The notes under the pieces were generated by a model. It was not told where the DNA came from. It ran no database searches and worked only from the letters and a program-made list of their open reading frames with translations. 64,000 bases of DNA, from positions 1 to 64,000 of the forward strand of contig QEVK01000010.1 in the NCBI GenBank assembly GCA_003577315.1, in the 5' to 3' direction. Shown here piece after piece: positions 46,025 through 55,542 of the stretch. The DNA is from Hyphomicrobiales bacterium. Lineage in GTDB: Bacteria; Pseudomonadota; Alphaproteobacteria; Rhizobiales; Rhizobiaceae. A program made the position numbers and the translations under genes. The first letter of the stretch is position 1; every line of letters starts with the position of its first letter.

Positions 46025-48295
46025 ATGCAGCACCACATCACGCGACGCGGCCTGCTGGCCGGAACCGCCGTCCTCGGCGCGGGAAGCCTCGGCCTGGGCA
46101 TCCTTCCCGCCTTCGCGCAAACGGGCGCGGGCGACGCCGGCCGCACCAACCACGCGCTTCTGGTGGCGGTGACCGCCTACCCCAACCTGCCGCCCAAGGC
46201 CAGCCTCGTCGGCCCCAACAACGACGCCTCGCTGGTGCGCCAGTTCCTGCTCGCCAACGCCCCGGTGCCGTTCGCGCCCGAGAACGTCACGGTGCTGGCC
46301 GACGGCATCGACAGCGCCGGCTCGCCGACGCGCACGGCCATCCGCGGCGCGCTCGACCGCCTCACCGGCAGCGTCAAGGCCGGCGACTTCGTCTATCTCC
46401 AGTTCTCCGGCCACGGCACCCAGCAGCCGGCCATCGACCCCTCGCTCGAGCCCGACGGCATGGACGAGTGCTTCCTGCCCGCCGACACCGGCATGTGGCA
46501 GGACCGCAGCAAGGGCATCCCCAACGCGCTGGTCGACAAGGAGATCCGCGACCACCTGCAGGCGATCCGCGACAAGGGCGCCTTCATCTGGGCGGTGTTC
46601 GACTGCTGCCATTCCGGCACGATGACGCGCGCCGTCACCGACGGCGAGGAGACCGAGCGCAAGATCGACTTCACCGATCTCGGCATCCCCGAGGCGGCGA
46701 TGGCGGAAGCCGCCGCGCAAGCCGGCGGCGCCACGCGCGGCATGGACGAGGGCCAGCGCGAGAACTCGCTCGGCCTGACCACTCCCGAGCATGAGGGGGC
46801 CGCGCCGACCGGCGCCGAATCGATCGCGCCGGGCGGGCTGGTCGCCTTCTTCGCGGCGCAGAACACCGAGACCACGCCGGAGATGCCGCTGCCCAAGGGC
46901 GACCCCGAGGCGGCCAAGCTCGGCCTGTTCACCTTCACCCTGTTCTCCAAGATCGCCGAGAACCCGGCCATGACCTACCGTCAGCTCGGCCAGGCCGTGC
47001 TTCAGGCCTATTCGGGCGACAACCGCATGCGCCCGACGCCGCTGTTCGAGGGCGACCTCGACCGGCAGGTGTTCGGCATGACCCCGGACGACCGCATCGC
47101 GCAATGGGCGATCAAGGTCGAGAACGGCGCGCTGGAGATTCCGGCCGGCCAGCTCCACCGGCTGTCGAAGGGTACCAGGCTCGCCATCCTGCCGTCGCCG
47201 GGCTCCACCCTCGAGGAGGCGGTCGGCTATGTCGAGGTGCAGGCGGCGAAGAACCTGACCAGCCGCGTCGCGCCCGTCGCGCATGAGGGCCTGCCGGCGC
47301 TGGCCGTCGCCGACATCCCGGCCGGGGCCTGGGCGCGGCTGACCGAGCTCGCGCTCGGCTTCGAGCTTGTGGTGGCGCGACCGGGCGGCGAGGGCTTCGC
47401 GGCCGAGGCCGACCTGATCAACGCCGCGCTCGACAAGATCGTCGAGGAGAAGACCGTGCCGGTGAACCTGCGCCTCGTCGGCGCCGACGAGGCCGCCGAC
47501 CTCAAGCTCGCGGTGATGAGCGAGATGGATGTCGGCGTCATCGTCGCCGACCAGGCGCAGGACGCGGCCGCCGCCGCGGCCTCGCGCGCCAGCCTCTCCA
47601 CCGAGCCGCGCGTGTGGCTCCTGCCGCCCTCGACGGAGCTTTCGCTGGAGGAGGGCCGCCGCTCGCCGTCGCTGCCGCTGGCCGGCGCCAGCGCCGAGGA
47701 GATCGCCGCCCGGCTCGGCGACGATCTGGTGCGCATCTTCCGCGCCACCAGCCTGTCGCGCCTTTCGGCGGCGTCGGAGTTCCGGCCGCAGGAGGTCGAG
47801 GTCGGCTTCAAGATCAGGCGCAGCGAGGCCGCCGACACCGAGCCGCTCAGGGCCGGCACCGTGCCCGTCGTCCACCCCGACGACGAGGTGCACATCGCCG
47901 CCAGGAACGCCTCGCCCAAGCCCGTCGACATCAACGTGCTCTATATCGGCAGCGACTACTCGATCAGCCACATGTATGCCGAGCGGCTGTCGAGCGGCAG
48001 CGAGATCGACCTGCCGCTGCTGGCCTTCACCGATTCGAGCTACGGCATCGAGCGCATGGTGGTGGTGCTGTCGGAGGCCCAACCGCAGACGCCGGTGGAG
48101 GACCTTTCCTTCCTCGAGCAGGTCGGCGTGCGCCAGGCCACCCGCAGCATCGGCGGCGGCGCAGCCTCCTTCGGCGACCTGCTGCGCGAGGTGGCGGCCG
48201 CGCCCGAGACGCGCGGGGCCGCGCGTCTGGGCGAGAAGTCCGGCGCCAAGGGCGCGGTGCTGATCTTCCCGCTGGAGACGACGCCGCGCGCCTGA
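46025..48295 (+). CDS. exported caspase-like protease (peptidase C14), Tat signal
   Basis: 756 residues. The N-terminus HHITRRGLLAGTAVLG is a twin-arginine signal, ending near AFAQ. The caspase-fold domain (about 40-360) has the His in YLQFSGHGTQ and the Cys in VFDCCHSG, in the right order and spacing. The C-terminal 350 residues are unassigned, with beta-rich stretches such as VNLRLVGADEAADLKLAVM and DINVLYIGSDYSISHMY, perhaps a DUF4384-like sensor. It is probably periplasmic. 29 bases separate it from a second caspase-like gene. Confidence 0.88.
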   Translation: MQHHITRRGLLAGTAVLGAGSLGLGILPAFAQTGAGDAGRTNHALLVAVTAYPNLPPKASLVGPNNDASLVRQFLLANAPVPFAPENVTVLADGIDSAGSPTRTAIRGALDRLTGSVKAGDFVYLQFSGHGTQQPAIDPSLEPDGMDECFLPADTGMWQDRSKGIPNALVDKEIRDHLQAIRDKGAFIWAVFDCCHSGTMTRAVTDGEETERKIDFTDLGIPEAAMAEAAAQAGGATRGMDEGQRENSLGLTTPEHEGAAPTGAESIAPGGLVAFFAAQNTETTPEMPLPKGDPEAAKLGLFTFTLFSKIAENPAMTYRQLGQAVLQAYSGDNRMRPTPLFEGDLDRQVFGMTPDDRIAQWAIKVENGALEIPAGQLHRLSKGTRLAILPSPGSTLEEAVGYVEVQAAKNLTSRVAPVAHEGLPALAVADIPAGAWARLTELALGFELVVARPGGEGFAAEADLINAALDKIVEEKTVPVNLRLVGADEAADLKLAVMSEMDVGVIVADQAQDAAAAAASRASLSTEPRVWLLPPSTELSLEEGRRSPSLPLAGASAEEIAARLGDDLVRIFRATSLSRLSAASEFRPQEVEVGFKIRRSEAADTEPLRAGTVPVVHPDDEVHIAARNASPKPVDINVLYIGSDYSISHMYAERLSSGSEIDLPLLAFTDSSYGIERMVVVLSEAQPQTPVEDLSFLEQVGVRQATRSIGGGAASFGDLLREVAAAPETRGAARLGEKSGAKGAVLIFPLETTPRA

Positions 48296-48324
48296 GCCCT
48301 GCCCGACGGACGGAGAAACGCGCC

Positions 48325-51300
48325 ATGGGCCAGCCGAAACAACGTCGCGGCGCGGGGCGGGCCAGCCTTGCTGCGCGCGCCTTCCTGCGGCTCGCCGCCG
48401 TCGCCGCCCTCGCGGCGGCGGCCACCCTTTCGGCGCGGGCGCAGCCGGCCGGCGAGCCGCCCCCGCACCACCTCACCCTCGACAGCGGCGGCCATCGCGC
48501 CTTCGTCAACGACATCGCCTTCTCGCCCGACGGCGAGCTGCTGGTCTCGGCCTCGGACGACAAGACCGTCCGCGTCTGGGACTGGCGGGCGGGCGTGACG
48601 CTGCGCACCCTGCGCCACCAGATCGGCGACGGCAACGAGGGCAAGGTGTTCGCGCTCGCCGTCTCGCCCGACGGCGGCACGGTCGCTACCGGCGGCTATT
48701 TCGGGCCGGGCATCGGCGACACCCCGCCCTATGGCGACATCCGCCTGTTCGACCTCAAGACCGGCCGCATCCGGGCGGTGCTGAAGGGGCTGGAGCAGGC
48801 CGTGCTCGACATCGCGTTCTCGCCCGACGGCACTTTGCTGGCCGCCGGCGGCGACGACGGTTTTGTCCGCGTGTGGCGGCGCGACGAAGCGGACGACACC
48901 GGCTGGGCCTTCCACGGCGCGCTCGACGCCGATTCCTGGCGCATCCGCGACGTCGCCTTCGCGCTGGGCGGGCAGCGCCTCGCCGTCGCCACCGCCGACA
49001 ACGGCGCGCGGCTCTACGACATGGCGCAGGGCACGGAGATCGCCATGCCCGAGGCCGAGGCGCTGCGCGATTCGCGGCTGTCCGCGCTCGCCGTGTCGCC
49101 GGACGGCGAGACCTTCGCCACCGGCGACGACGAGGGCGCGATCCACCTGTGGCGGGCGAAGGACGGCAGCCTCGCCGCAACGCTTCCCGCGCGCGGCCAC
49201 CGCATCGGCGCGCTCGCCTTCACGGGCGACGGCGCGCGGCTCGTCGCGAGCTGCGGCTATCGCTGCGACGGCGACATGGCGGTCGCGGTCTTCTCGCTCG
49301 CCGAGCCCGACGCCCCGCCGCTCTCCTATGCCGGCCACGACAACACCGTCTATGCCGCCGCCGCCGCCCCCGAAGGGCTGGTGGCGACGGCCGGCGGCGA
49401 GCGCCACGAGATCCATGTCTGGAACCCGGCGACGGGCGAGGCCAGCCGCGTCATGCGCGGCACCGGCGCGCCGGTGACGGCGGTGGGCGTCGCGGCCGAC
49501 GGCGGCGTGGTCGCCTGGGGCACGCAGAACCCCTGCCCCGGCGAGGACGCATGCCCAGACCGGATGGGCGCGCTCGAGGCCGAGTTCCTGCTGCCGACGC
49601 CCGACCGCGGCTTCGAGAGCCCGGCCCCGTTCGACGACAGCGGCGAGAGCTTCCGCCGGGCGGTGATCGCGGAGGGCGAGTGGGCGCTTCGCTATGCCGA
49701 GGGCGGCGAGAACCGGCTGCCCAACGCGGTGCTGGAGATCCTGCGCGGGGGCGAGCCCCTCCACCGCATCGAGAACGACGCCACCAACGGCTACCTCCAC
49801 GGCGCGTATACGCTGCTGTCCGACGAACGCCATCTCGTCACCGGCGGCAGCGACGGCACGCTGATCGCCTACGAGCGCGAGAGCGGCCGCTTCGCCGGCG
49901 AGTTCCCCGGCGGCCACTCCGGCGCGGTGACGGCGATGGCCGAGGCGCCGGAAGCGCATCTGCTCGTCACCGGCGGGGCGGACCAGACCGTGCGGCTGTG
50001 GAACCTTCAGACGAAGGCGCTGGTCGCCAGCCTGTTCGCCGCGGGCGAGGACTGGATCGTGTGGACGCCGCAGGGCTATTTCTACTCCTCGCCCAACGGC
50101 GACGCGCTGGTCGGCTGGCACATCAACCAGGGCCAGGACAGGGAGGGCCGCTACATCAAGGCGCGGCAGCTGCGCCAGCACCTGAACAGCCCCGAGATCG
50201 TGCGCCGCGCCATCATCACCGGCGACGCCGCCGGTGCCGCGCGCGAGCTGCGCGGCACCGACAGGCAGCTCGAGCAGCTTCTTGAACGCAAGCCGCCCGA
50301 ATTCGAGGCGCGCGTGGTCGAGACCGACCCGCCGGCGGCGGAAGGCTACGTCGCGGTCGAGATCGTCGGCGCCGACGAGGCGGGCGCGGACGTCGCGGCC
50401 TTCTCTGTGCTCGCCAACGACCGCCGCATCGCCGACGTCGCCCCGCGCACGGCCGGCGACGGCCGCATCGTCATCGAGGTGCCGGTGGGCGAGGGCGAGA
50501 ACGAGATCCTCATCAGCGGCGTCAACGAGTTCGGCTACGTCACCGAGCGCGGCGTGCGGGCGCTGGCGAAGAAGACGGCGGCGGAGAAGCCGAAGGGCAA
50601 GCTCTACGTCGTCGCCGTCGGCATCAACGACTATCCGCACCTGCCCAGCGATTGCGGCGGCCGCTCCTGCGACCTGCGCTTTCCCGTGGCCGACGCCGCC
50701 GAGTTCCTGCGCGTGGTGGCCGAGCGCACCGCGCCGCTCCACGCGGAAATGGAGGCGCTGCTGCTCGTCAACCGCGACGCGCTGGAGGAGGACACGGTCC
50801 GCGCCGGCGACATCGCCCGCATCGTCGACGACGAGCGCATCATCGAGCCGGAGGCGCGCAACGTTCGCGACGAGATCATCGACTTCCTCGACCTGCCCGG
50901 CCCCGACGACACCACCATCGTCTTCATCGCCGGCCACGGCATCAATGTCGACGAGGACTACTACGTGGTGCCGACCGACGCGCGCAAGCAGGACGGCGAC
51001 CGCTGGCGGCGCTCCTCGCTGGTCGCGTGGTCCGACATCCACGAGGCGATCGAGCGCGCCAGGGGCCGCCGCTTCATGCTGCTCGACACCTGCCACGCCG
51101 CCGGCGCCTTCAACGCCAAGCTGGAGAAGGAGGCGGCCGACGCGCGCATCGTCGTGCTGGCGGCCACCGCCGCCAACAACACCGCCGCCGAGCTCGGCGA
51201 GCTCGGCCACGGCGCCTTCACATACTCGGTGCTCGAGGGCCTGCGCGGGGCGGCCAACACCGGCGGCGACGGCGTGCGCATCCTGGGCCTGTCCGACTAT

Positions 51301-51393
51301 GTCGACCGCGAGGTGCGGCGGCTGACGGCCGAGCGCCAGCAGCCCTTCTACCACCTGCCGCGCACCGAGAATTTCCTGGTGGCGCGGCCGTGA
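48325..51393 (+). CDS. exported WD40-repeat caspase-like protease
   Basis: 1022 residues: Sec signal peptide (about 1-40, ARAQP end), WD40 beta-propeller repeats (about 50-580, e.g. VNDIAFSPDGELLVSASDDK), a linker with an Ig-like part, and a C-terminal caspase domain (about 755-1020) with FIAGHGIN and LLDTCHAAG. The catalytic His and Cys are both present. The propeller likely forms a protein-binding sensor. ATG 48325 follows GGAGAAA; an open frame running from 47614 is only read-through. Co-transcribed with the gene before and probably the one after. Confidence 0.88.
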   Translation: MGQPKQRRGAGRASLAARAFLRLAAVAALAAAATLSARAQPAGEPPPHHLTLDSGGHRAFVNDIAFSPDGELLVSASDDKTVRVWDWRAGVTLRTLRHQIGDGNEGKVFALAVSPDGGTVATGGYFGPGIGDTPPYGDIRLFDLKTGRIRAVLKGLEQAVLDIAFSPDGTLLAAGGDDGFVRVWRRDEADDTGWAFHGALDADSWRIRDVAFALGGQRLAVATADNGARLYDMAQGTEIAMPEAEALRDSRLSALAVSPDGETFATGDDEGAIHLWRAKDGSLAATLPARGHRIGALAFTGDGARLVASCGYRCDGDMAVAVFSLAEPDAPPLSYAGHDNTVYAAAAAPEGLVATAGGERHEIHVWNPATGEASRVMRGTGAPVTAVGVAADGGVVAWGTQNPCPGEDACPDRMGALEAEFLLPTPDRGFESPAPFDDSGESFRRAVIAEGEWALRYAEGGENRLPNAVLEILRGGEPLHRIENDATNGYLHGAYTLLSDERHLVTGGSDGTLIAYERESGRFAGEFPGGHSGAVTAMAEAPEAHLLVTGGADQTVRLWNLQTKALVASLFAAGEDWIVWTPQGYFYSSPNGDALVGWHINQGQDREGRYIKARQLRQHLNSPEIVRRAIITGDAAGAARELRGTDRQLEQLLERKPPEFEARVVETDPPAAEGYVAVEIVGADEAGADVAAFSVLANDRRIADVAPRTAGDGRIVIEVPVGEGENEILISGVNEFGYVTERGVRALAKKTAAEKPKGKLYVVAVGINDYPHLPSDCGGRSCDLRFPVADAAEFLRVVAERTAPLHAEMEALLLVNRDALEEDTVRAGDIARIVDDERIIEPEARNVRDEIIDFLDLPGPDDTTIVFIAGHGINVDEDYYVVPTDARKQDGDRWRRSSLVAWSDIHEAIERARGRRFMLLDTCHAAGAFNAKLEKEAADARIVVLAATAANNTAAELGELGHGAFTYSVLEGLRGAANTGGDGVRILGLSDYVDREVRRLTAERQQPFYHLPRTENFLVARP

Positions 51394-51398
51394 GGGGG

Positions 51399-53183
51399 AT
51401 GGGCGTCTTCCTGCGAGGCAAGTGCCGCCCCTCATCCGCCCTTCGGGCACCTTCTCCCCGTAGACGGGGGGAAGGGAAAGCGGCAACGTCGCGGTCATCT
51501 CTCCGACGAATCCGGCTCGTCGTCGCGGCGCTTCTTCTCCTGGCAGCCGCGCCGGCCTTCGCCGCCGCCTGCCCGGAGGAGGGCGCGCGCTATCCGGCGT
51601 TCTATCCCGGCCCGGCGCTGTTCGAGAGTGCCATCGCGGCCGAGGAAGCCCATCCGCCCTCGCCGGTCAGGCTGTCGGGCATCGTCATGCCGCACCATCT
51701 CGTGGTGCCGCGGCTGATCGCGCGCGGTTTCCGCGCCGCCTCCGGCTTCGACTACGACCGCGTGATCCTGCTCGCGCCCGACCACTTCTTCCGCCTCGGC
51801 AACGCTGCCTTCGCCACCACCCGCCACGGCTTCGACACCGTGCTCGGCCCGGTCGACATCGACGCCGACGCGGTCGGGGGCCTGCTCGCCCGGGGCGCGG
51901 CCGCCTCCTGCCTGTTTTCCGACGACCATGGGGTGCGCGCGCTGCTGCCCTTCCTGCGCCACGCCCTGCCGCAGGCGAAGCTGGTGCCGGTGGCGATCTC
52001 GGTGCGCTCGAAGGCCGAGGACTGGCGGCGGCTCGCCGCCCTGCTCGCCCCGCTCGCCGGGGAAAAAACGCTGATCGTGCAATCGACCGATTTCTCGCAC
52101 TATCACCCGCACGGCCGCGCCCGGCAGTTCGACCAGCACGTGCTCAACCTGCTCGCCGAGGGCGACCCGGAAAAGCTCGCGCGCCTCGACCAGCCCGACC
52201 ATCTCGATTCGCTCGGCAGCCTGCAGGTCAACATGATGCTCCAGCGCGAGGTCTATGGTGCCACCCCGGCGGTGCTGGCCTCGGAGAACCAGCAGCAGCA
52301 CACCAGGGCGCGCCTGGCCGAGACCACCAGCTACATGCTGATCGCCTTCGGCCGCTTCGGGCCGGCGGACGCGCCGCACGAGCCGGAGGCGGAGGTCTAC
52401 TACCTTGCCGGCGACGCCCATTTCGGCCGCGCCGTCACGCGGGCGCTGACCGACGCCGACGCGGCCGAGCGGGTGGCGCAAGCCGTGCTGTCGCGCACCA
52501 GGGGGCGGCCGCTGATCCTCAACCTCGAAGGGGTGATCCTGCCCAACGTGCCCGAAGCGCTGCCGCACATGACCATCGCCATGCCGCAGGAGCTGGCGAT
52601 CCCGTGGCTGAAGCGGCTCAACGTCGCGGCCGTGGGGCTCGCCAACAACCACGCCATGGACCTCGGGCCGGCGGGGCTCGAGGAGACGAAGGCCGCGCTC
52701 GACGCCGCCGGCATCCCCCGCTTCGGGCAGGGCGAGCGCGTCGACGTCGGCGGGCTCGCCGTGGTCGGGCTGACCGACCTCGATTCCAGCGGCCCGCCCT
52801 ATACCGGCCTGATCGGCCCGGATCTCCTCGACCGGCTGACCGTCGAGGACGCGACGCGGCCGGCGGTCGCCTTCGTCCACTGGGGCCGCGAGTACGAGAC
52901 GCTACCGTCGGCGCGCGAGACGGCGCTGGCCGAGGAGATGCGGCTGCGCGGCGTCGCCGTCATCGCCGGCGCGCATCCGCACCTGGCCGACGGCCGGCTC
53001 GCCACGCTGGGCGGCGGCGAGACGCTGATGGCCTATTCGCTCGGAAACTTCCTGTTCGACCAGACCGCCGCCACCGCGTCAGGGACGCTTCTGGAGCTGC
53101 GCGTCTTCGCGCAGGGCACCGTGTTCGCCCGGCTGGTCGAGCTGCCCAACCTGTTCGACCTCGCAAGGCCCGGCGCCCGCTGA
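51399..53183 (+). CDS. Memo-like and CapA-like fused exported protein
   Basis: 594 residues. After a basic leader translated from a palindromic repeat comes a hydrophobic signal segment (about 40-58, LVVAALLLLAAAPAFAAA). The first half is a Memo/AmmeMemoRadiSam-B domain (PHHLVVPRLIARGF, LLAPDHFF, STDFSHYHP). The second is a CapA-type metallophosphoesterase: LAGDAHFGRAV, LNLEGVI, LANNHAMDLGPAGLEETK, VHWGREYE, GAHPHLADG and YSLGNFLFDQ. ATG 51399 is the only ATG start. Six bases after the WD40-caspase gene. Confidence 0.82.
   Translation: MGVFLRGKCRPSSALRAPSPRRRGEGKAATSRSSLRRIRLVVAALLLLAAAPAFAAACPEEGARYPAFYPGPALFESAIAAEEAHPPSPVRLSGIVMPHHLVVPRLIARGFRAASGFDYDRVILLAPDHFFRLGNAAFATTRHGFDTVLGPVDIDADAVGGLLARGAAASCLFSDDHGVRALLPFLRHALPQAKLVPVAISVRSKAEDWRRLAALLAPLAGEKTLIVQSTDFSHYHPHGRARQFDQHVLNLLAEGDPEKLARLDQPDHLDSLGSLQVNMMLQREVYGATPAVLASENQQQHTRARLAETTSYMLIAFGRFGPADAPHEPEAEVYYLAGDAHFGRAVTRALTDADAAERVAQAVLSRTRGRPLILNLEGVILPNVPEALPHMTIAMPQELAIPWLKRLNVAAVGLANNHAMDLGPAGLEETKAALDAAGIPRFGQGERVDVGGLAVVGLTDLDSSGPPYTGLIGPDLLDRLTVEDATRPAVAFVHWGREYETLPSARETALAEEMRLRGVAVIAGAHPHLADGRLATLGGGETLMAYSLGNFLFDQTAATASGTLLELRVFAQGTVFARLVELPNLFDLARPGAR
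51425..51476. repeat. rhizobial palindromic repeat at the start of the Memo-CapA gene
   Basis: CCCCTCATCCGCC, then a hairpin CTTCTCCCCG-TAGA-CGGGGGGAAG, is the common rhizobial intergenic palindrome (RIME-like). Here it overlaps the first codons of the gene, giving the leader RPSSALRAPSPRRRGE. Confidence 0.65.
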
Positions 53184-53651
53184 ACGCGGGGCCTGGTGCG
53201 AGATGAGGCTTGTCGGAGATGCCGCCGGGAGCGAAACCGCAGAGGCTGTCGTCAGCACATGGCAAGGAAGACCGAAGCGGAAATGGAGACGACCCGGAAG
53301 CGGGATCGCAAGCACGCCAGAACGAAACGCGCCATGCACGGGAAACCTGCGGGACAGGCATCGGTTATGACGGAGCCTGAAATCGATGTATAAGATATTG
53401 ATTTTATTATGATTATGGAGAAGAGTTTGGACCTCAGCTCAAACTCTTCGACAGGAGCGCGACTGCGCGACCGTCCGAAAGGACGCCCCCCGCGGAGGCG
53501 TCGAGCGAAGCGAAGCTGCCGTGAGCGAAGTAATGGCGGAGAGGATGTCAGGAAGGTATCCCGATACCTTGCGGCGTTGAGGCTGGGGGTCTCGGCGGAC
53601 CAAGCTAAGGACTAAGCTAGGGGTCGCCCGACCATTCTCGACCTCTTGGCT
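53184..53651. other. spacer before the integrated element; no sure gene
   Basis: A small basic frame (53259-53393, 44 codons, MARKTEAEMETTRKRD...) has a weak RBS and no known relatives. An AT-rich patch near 53395-53420 and a stem GAGTTTG/CAAACTC just after it mark a change of base composition. The element's left attachment site may lie here, but no repeat can be paired because the right end is outside the window. Confidence 0.4.
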
Positions 53652-54173
53652 TCACAAGGTGTCGTCATCTAGCTCCCTGACTAGCTGGCCGATCCTCTGT
53701 ATCAGTGCCTGCTGAGTGTTGGCGGCGGCGAGCATCCTGCCTTCCGCTGTTGCCTCATCGGGCGACGAACCTACGTCATATACTTGGTCGCGAAGCTGGT
53801 CCGCTAGGTTGCGCACCTCGTCATCGCGAACGCGGCTCGCGAACAGCATGGTGTCAGTGTTTGCCCGAAGCTGCTGATCCGATAGATCGTCGTTGAACTG
53901 TTGGCGCTGCCACTTACCTGACGTCCGATAAGCTGACACGTCTTGAAAGTGCATCGCTCCGGCCGAGCGAATGAGCCGCTGTGTGGCATCCTGAAGCGCC
54001 AGCAGCGTCTCGCGCTGAAAGTCGTTGCGACGGACAAGGAGGCGTTCACGCCGTTCATCCTGTCGCCTGACGCGCTCGCGTTCCGACGCTCGTTGGTCCG
54101 CCAGCCAACCGGCAAGGATCGTCAGCGCCCCTCCCGCCAACAGCGTGATTGTAGTCGAGAGCCATTCTGGCAT
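53652..54173 (-). CDS. small membrane-anchored coiled-coil protein
   Basis: 173 residues, family unknown. One N-terminal membrane helix (about 6-26, TTITLLAGGALTILAGWLA) is followed by a charged coiled-coil RASERERVRRQDERRERL and a helical remainder, so the bulk would face the cytosol. ATG 54173. It is divergent from the small genes on the other side and lies at the left edge of the element. Confidence 0.6.
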   Translation of the reverse strand: MPEWLSTTITLLAGGALTILAGWLADQRASERERVRRQDERRERLLVRRNDFQRETLLALQDATQRLIRSAGAMHFQDVSAYRTSGKWQRQQFNDDLSDQQLRANTDTMLFASRVRDDEVRNLADQLRDQVYDVGSSPDEATAEGRMLAAANTQQALIQRIGQLVRELDDDTL

Positions 54174-54347
54174 GCGTCCCTCACCCGATGGATCAAGTAT
54201 ATCAGAATAAGCAGGCGAGGAACAGCGTCTGACCTTGCCTTAACCTGTCGGTACCTCCAAGCCTCTGAGGCGACTACACTTCCCGACCAACAAGAGCGTC
54301 CCTGTCCCGGCGCGCAACCCCGCGCGCGGATCAGCAGGGAGAACATA

Positions 54348-54566
54348 ATGAGGATGATTCCTTGGAGCCCCATCGCCCGGCGCTCGACCGACGACCCGGC
54401 CGTGGAGGAGAAGCTGCTCGGCCTGTCACTACGTGACTGCTGCAACTACGCCGCCTACTGCGCCGCCGAGAACCGGCCGCGCGACTTGGCCTCGTTCGCC
54501 GAGTGGGAAGCGCAACGCCTGCCCGGCCGTGGTGCCAACCCCGTGATGACGAGGCCCGTGGCATGA
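54348..54566 (+). CDS. small protein of the integrated element
   Basis: 72 residues starting MRMIPWSPIARRS, with GGGAGAAC upstream. No family is recognised; NYAAYCAAENRPRD and FAEWEAQRLPG suggest a small helical protein. Its stop overlaps the next start by four bases, strongly supporting both as genes. Confidence 0.6.
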   Translation: MRMIPWSPIARRSTDDPAVEEKLLGLSLRDCCNYAAYCAAENRPRDLASFAEWEAQRLPGRGANPVMTRPVA

Positions 54567-54778
54567 CCGTCAGCGCCATCCCGCGCCCGAGGGACGTTCC
54601 CGTGAGGGTGCCCGTCGACCACATCGGCATCGGCAAGATGTGGGCCTACCTCGGCCTGCCCCGAGAGGTAGCGGTCGAGTGGGCCAAGGAGGACTTCGAC
54701 TCGCACGGTGCGCTCAGGGTCATCGCCGCCTACGACGAAGCCACCTTCGACATCCTCGAAGCGGCGCTCGACGGGTAG
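54563..54778 (+). CDS. small protein of the integrated element
   Basis: 71 residues (MTVSAIPRPRDVPVRVPVDH...), ATGA overlap with the gene before. No family recognised; the sequence is acidic and soluble. A perfect hairpin follows 36 bases after the stop. Confidence 0.6.
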   Translation: MTVSAIPRPRDVPVRVPVDHIGIGKMWAYLGLPREVAVEWAKEDFDSHGALRVIAAYDEATFDILEAALDG

Positions 54779-54814
54779 ACCCTGCAGGGTCTGCAGGCCA
54801 CCATCGCGACCACG

Positions 54815-54838
54815 GAGGCCCGGAGCGATCCGGGCCTC
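54815..54838 (+). terminator. terminator-like hairpin
   Basis: GAGGCCCGGA-GCGA-TCCGGGCCTC, a perfect 10-bp stem followed by TTGCCGTT. It closes the two-gene unit. The spacer to 55035 shows nothing else. Confidence 0.55.
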
Positions 54839-55035
54839 TTGCCGTTCCAGCCGCCACAGGGCCGCACGGTCGGCCGTATCGCTACCGCAGGGCGATGCGA
54901 GTCCGGCTGGCGTTGCGATACGGGGAGGGACAGAGGTCGCTAACCATCATGTTGCGGCGGTGGTTATTGCGCTCGCTAAAGGCGGGCGGATAAGCGTGTT
55001 GCGGTCATCGGCAACACGAACACGGAGTATCCCCG

Positions 55036-55542
55036 ATGATCGCCAAGACCGCCACGAACCACATCCGCAAGGTCCGCGCCCTGCTGGCCAAGACCACCAC
55101 GAACGGCTGCGAGCGCGCAGAGGCCGCTTCCGCCCTCAGCCTCGCCTCGACCATCATCACTAAGCACGGGCTGAACCCGGCCGACTTCATCTGGCCCGAG
55201 CCACCGGCCGGCTGGCGCTGGGAAGGTGTCCGGGGCCACGGCGGGACCGTGGTCGAAGCACCGGCCGAGAAGCCGAAGCGGACCCGCGCGGCGAAGGCGA
55301 AGGCCAAGCAGGCCCGCAAACCCAAGGCCCCGGCCGAACCGAAGCCGAAGCGCCCGACCCGGTACGACCGGGTTGCCGAAATGCTGCAGCGTCCCGAAGG
55401 CGTCACCATCGCGCAGATGACGGCGGAGTTCGGCATCCTCGCCCACACGGCTCGCGCGATGATCAGCATCGGGAAGCGCCGGGCCGGGCTGACGGTCGCC
55501 TACGACAAGGAGAGCAAAGTCTACCGCGCGACGGCCGCATAG
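55036..55542 (+). CDS. DUF2786/DUF3489-like DNA-associated protein
   Basis: 168 residues. The N-terminal 50 (HIRKVRALLAKTTTNGCERA to KHGLNPADF) resemble DUF2786. A Lys/Ala/Pro-rich basic linker (KPKRTRAAKAKAKQARKPKA) follows. The C-terminal 55 are a DUF3489-like winged helix (VAEMLQRPEGVTIAQMTAEF). Both domains are common on mobile elements, with DNA binding suspected. ATG 55036. Its stop is followed by a GGCCGGC/GCCGGCC stem (55568-55588). Confidence 0.65.
   Translation: MIAKTATNHIRKVRALLAKTTTNGCERAEAASALSLASTIITKHGLNPADFIWPEPPAGWRWEGVRGHGGTVVEAPAEKPKRTRAAKAKAKQARKPKAPAEPKPKRPTRYDRVAEMLQRPEGVTIAQMTAEFGILAHTARAMISIGKRRAGLTVAYDKESKVYRATAA

Noticed and set aside
47614-48324. N-terminal extension of the WD40-caspase protein
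   Set aside because: The frame is open by chance over the previous gene; the signal peptide and RBS place the start at 48325.
48040-51498. A 1152-codon minus-strand frame opposite the WD40-caspase gene
   Set aside because: Antisense of conserved WD40 and caspase motifs, without a recognisable domain of its own.
53259-53393. Small basic 44-codon gene
   Set aside because: Weak RBS, no relatives known to me; mentioned only in the spacer entry.
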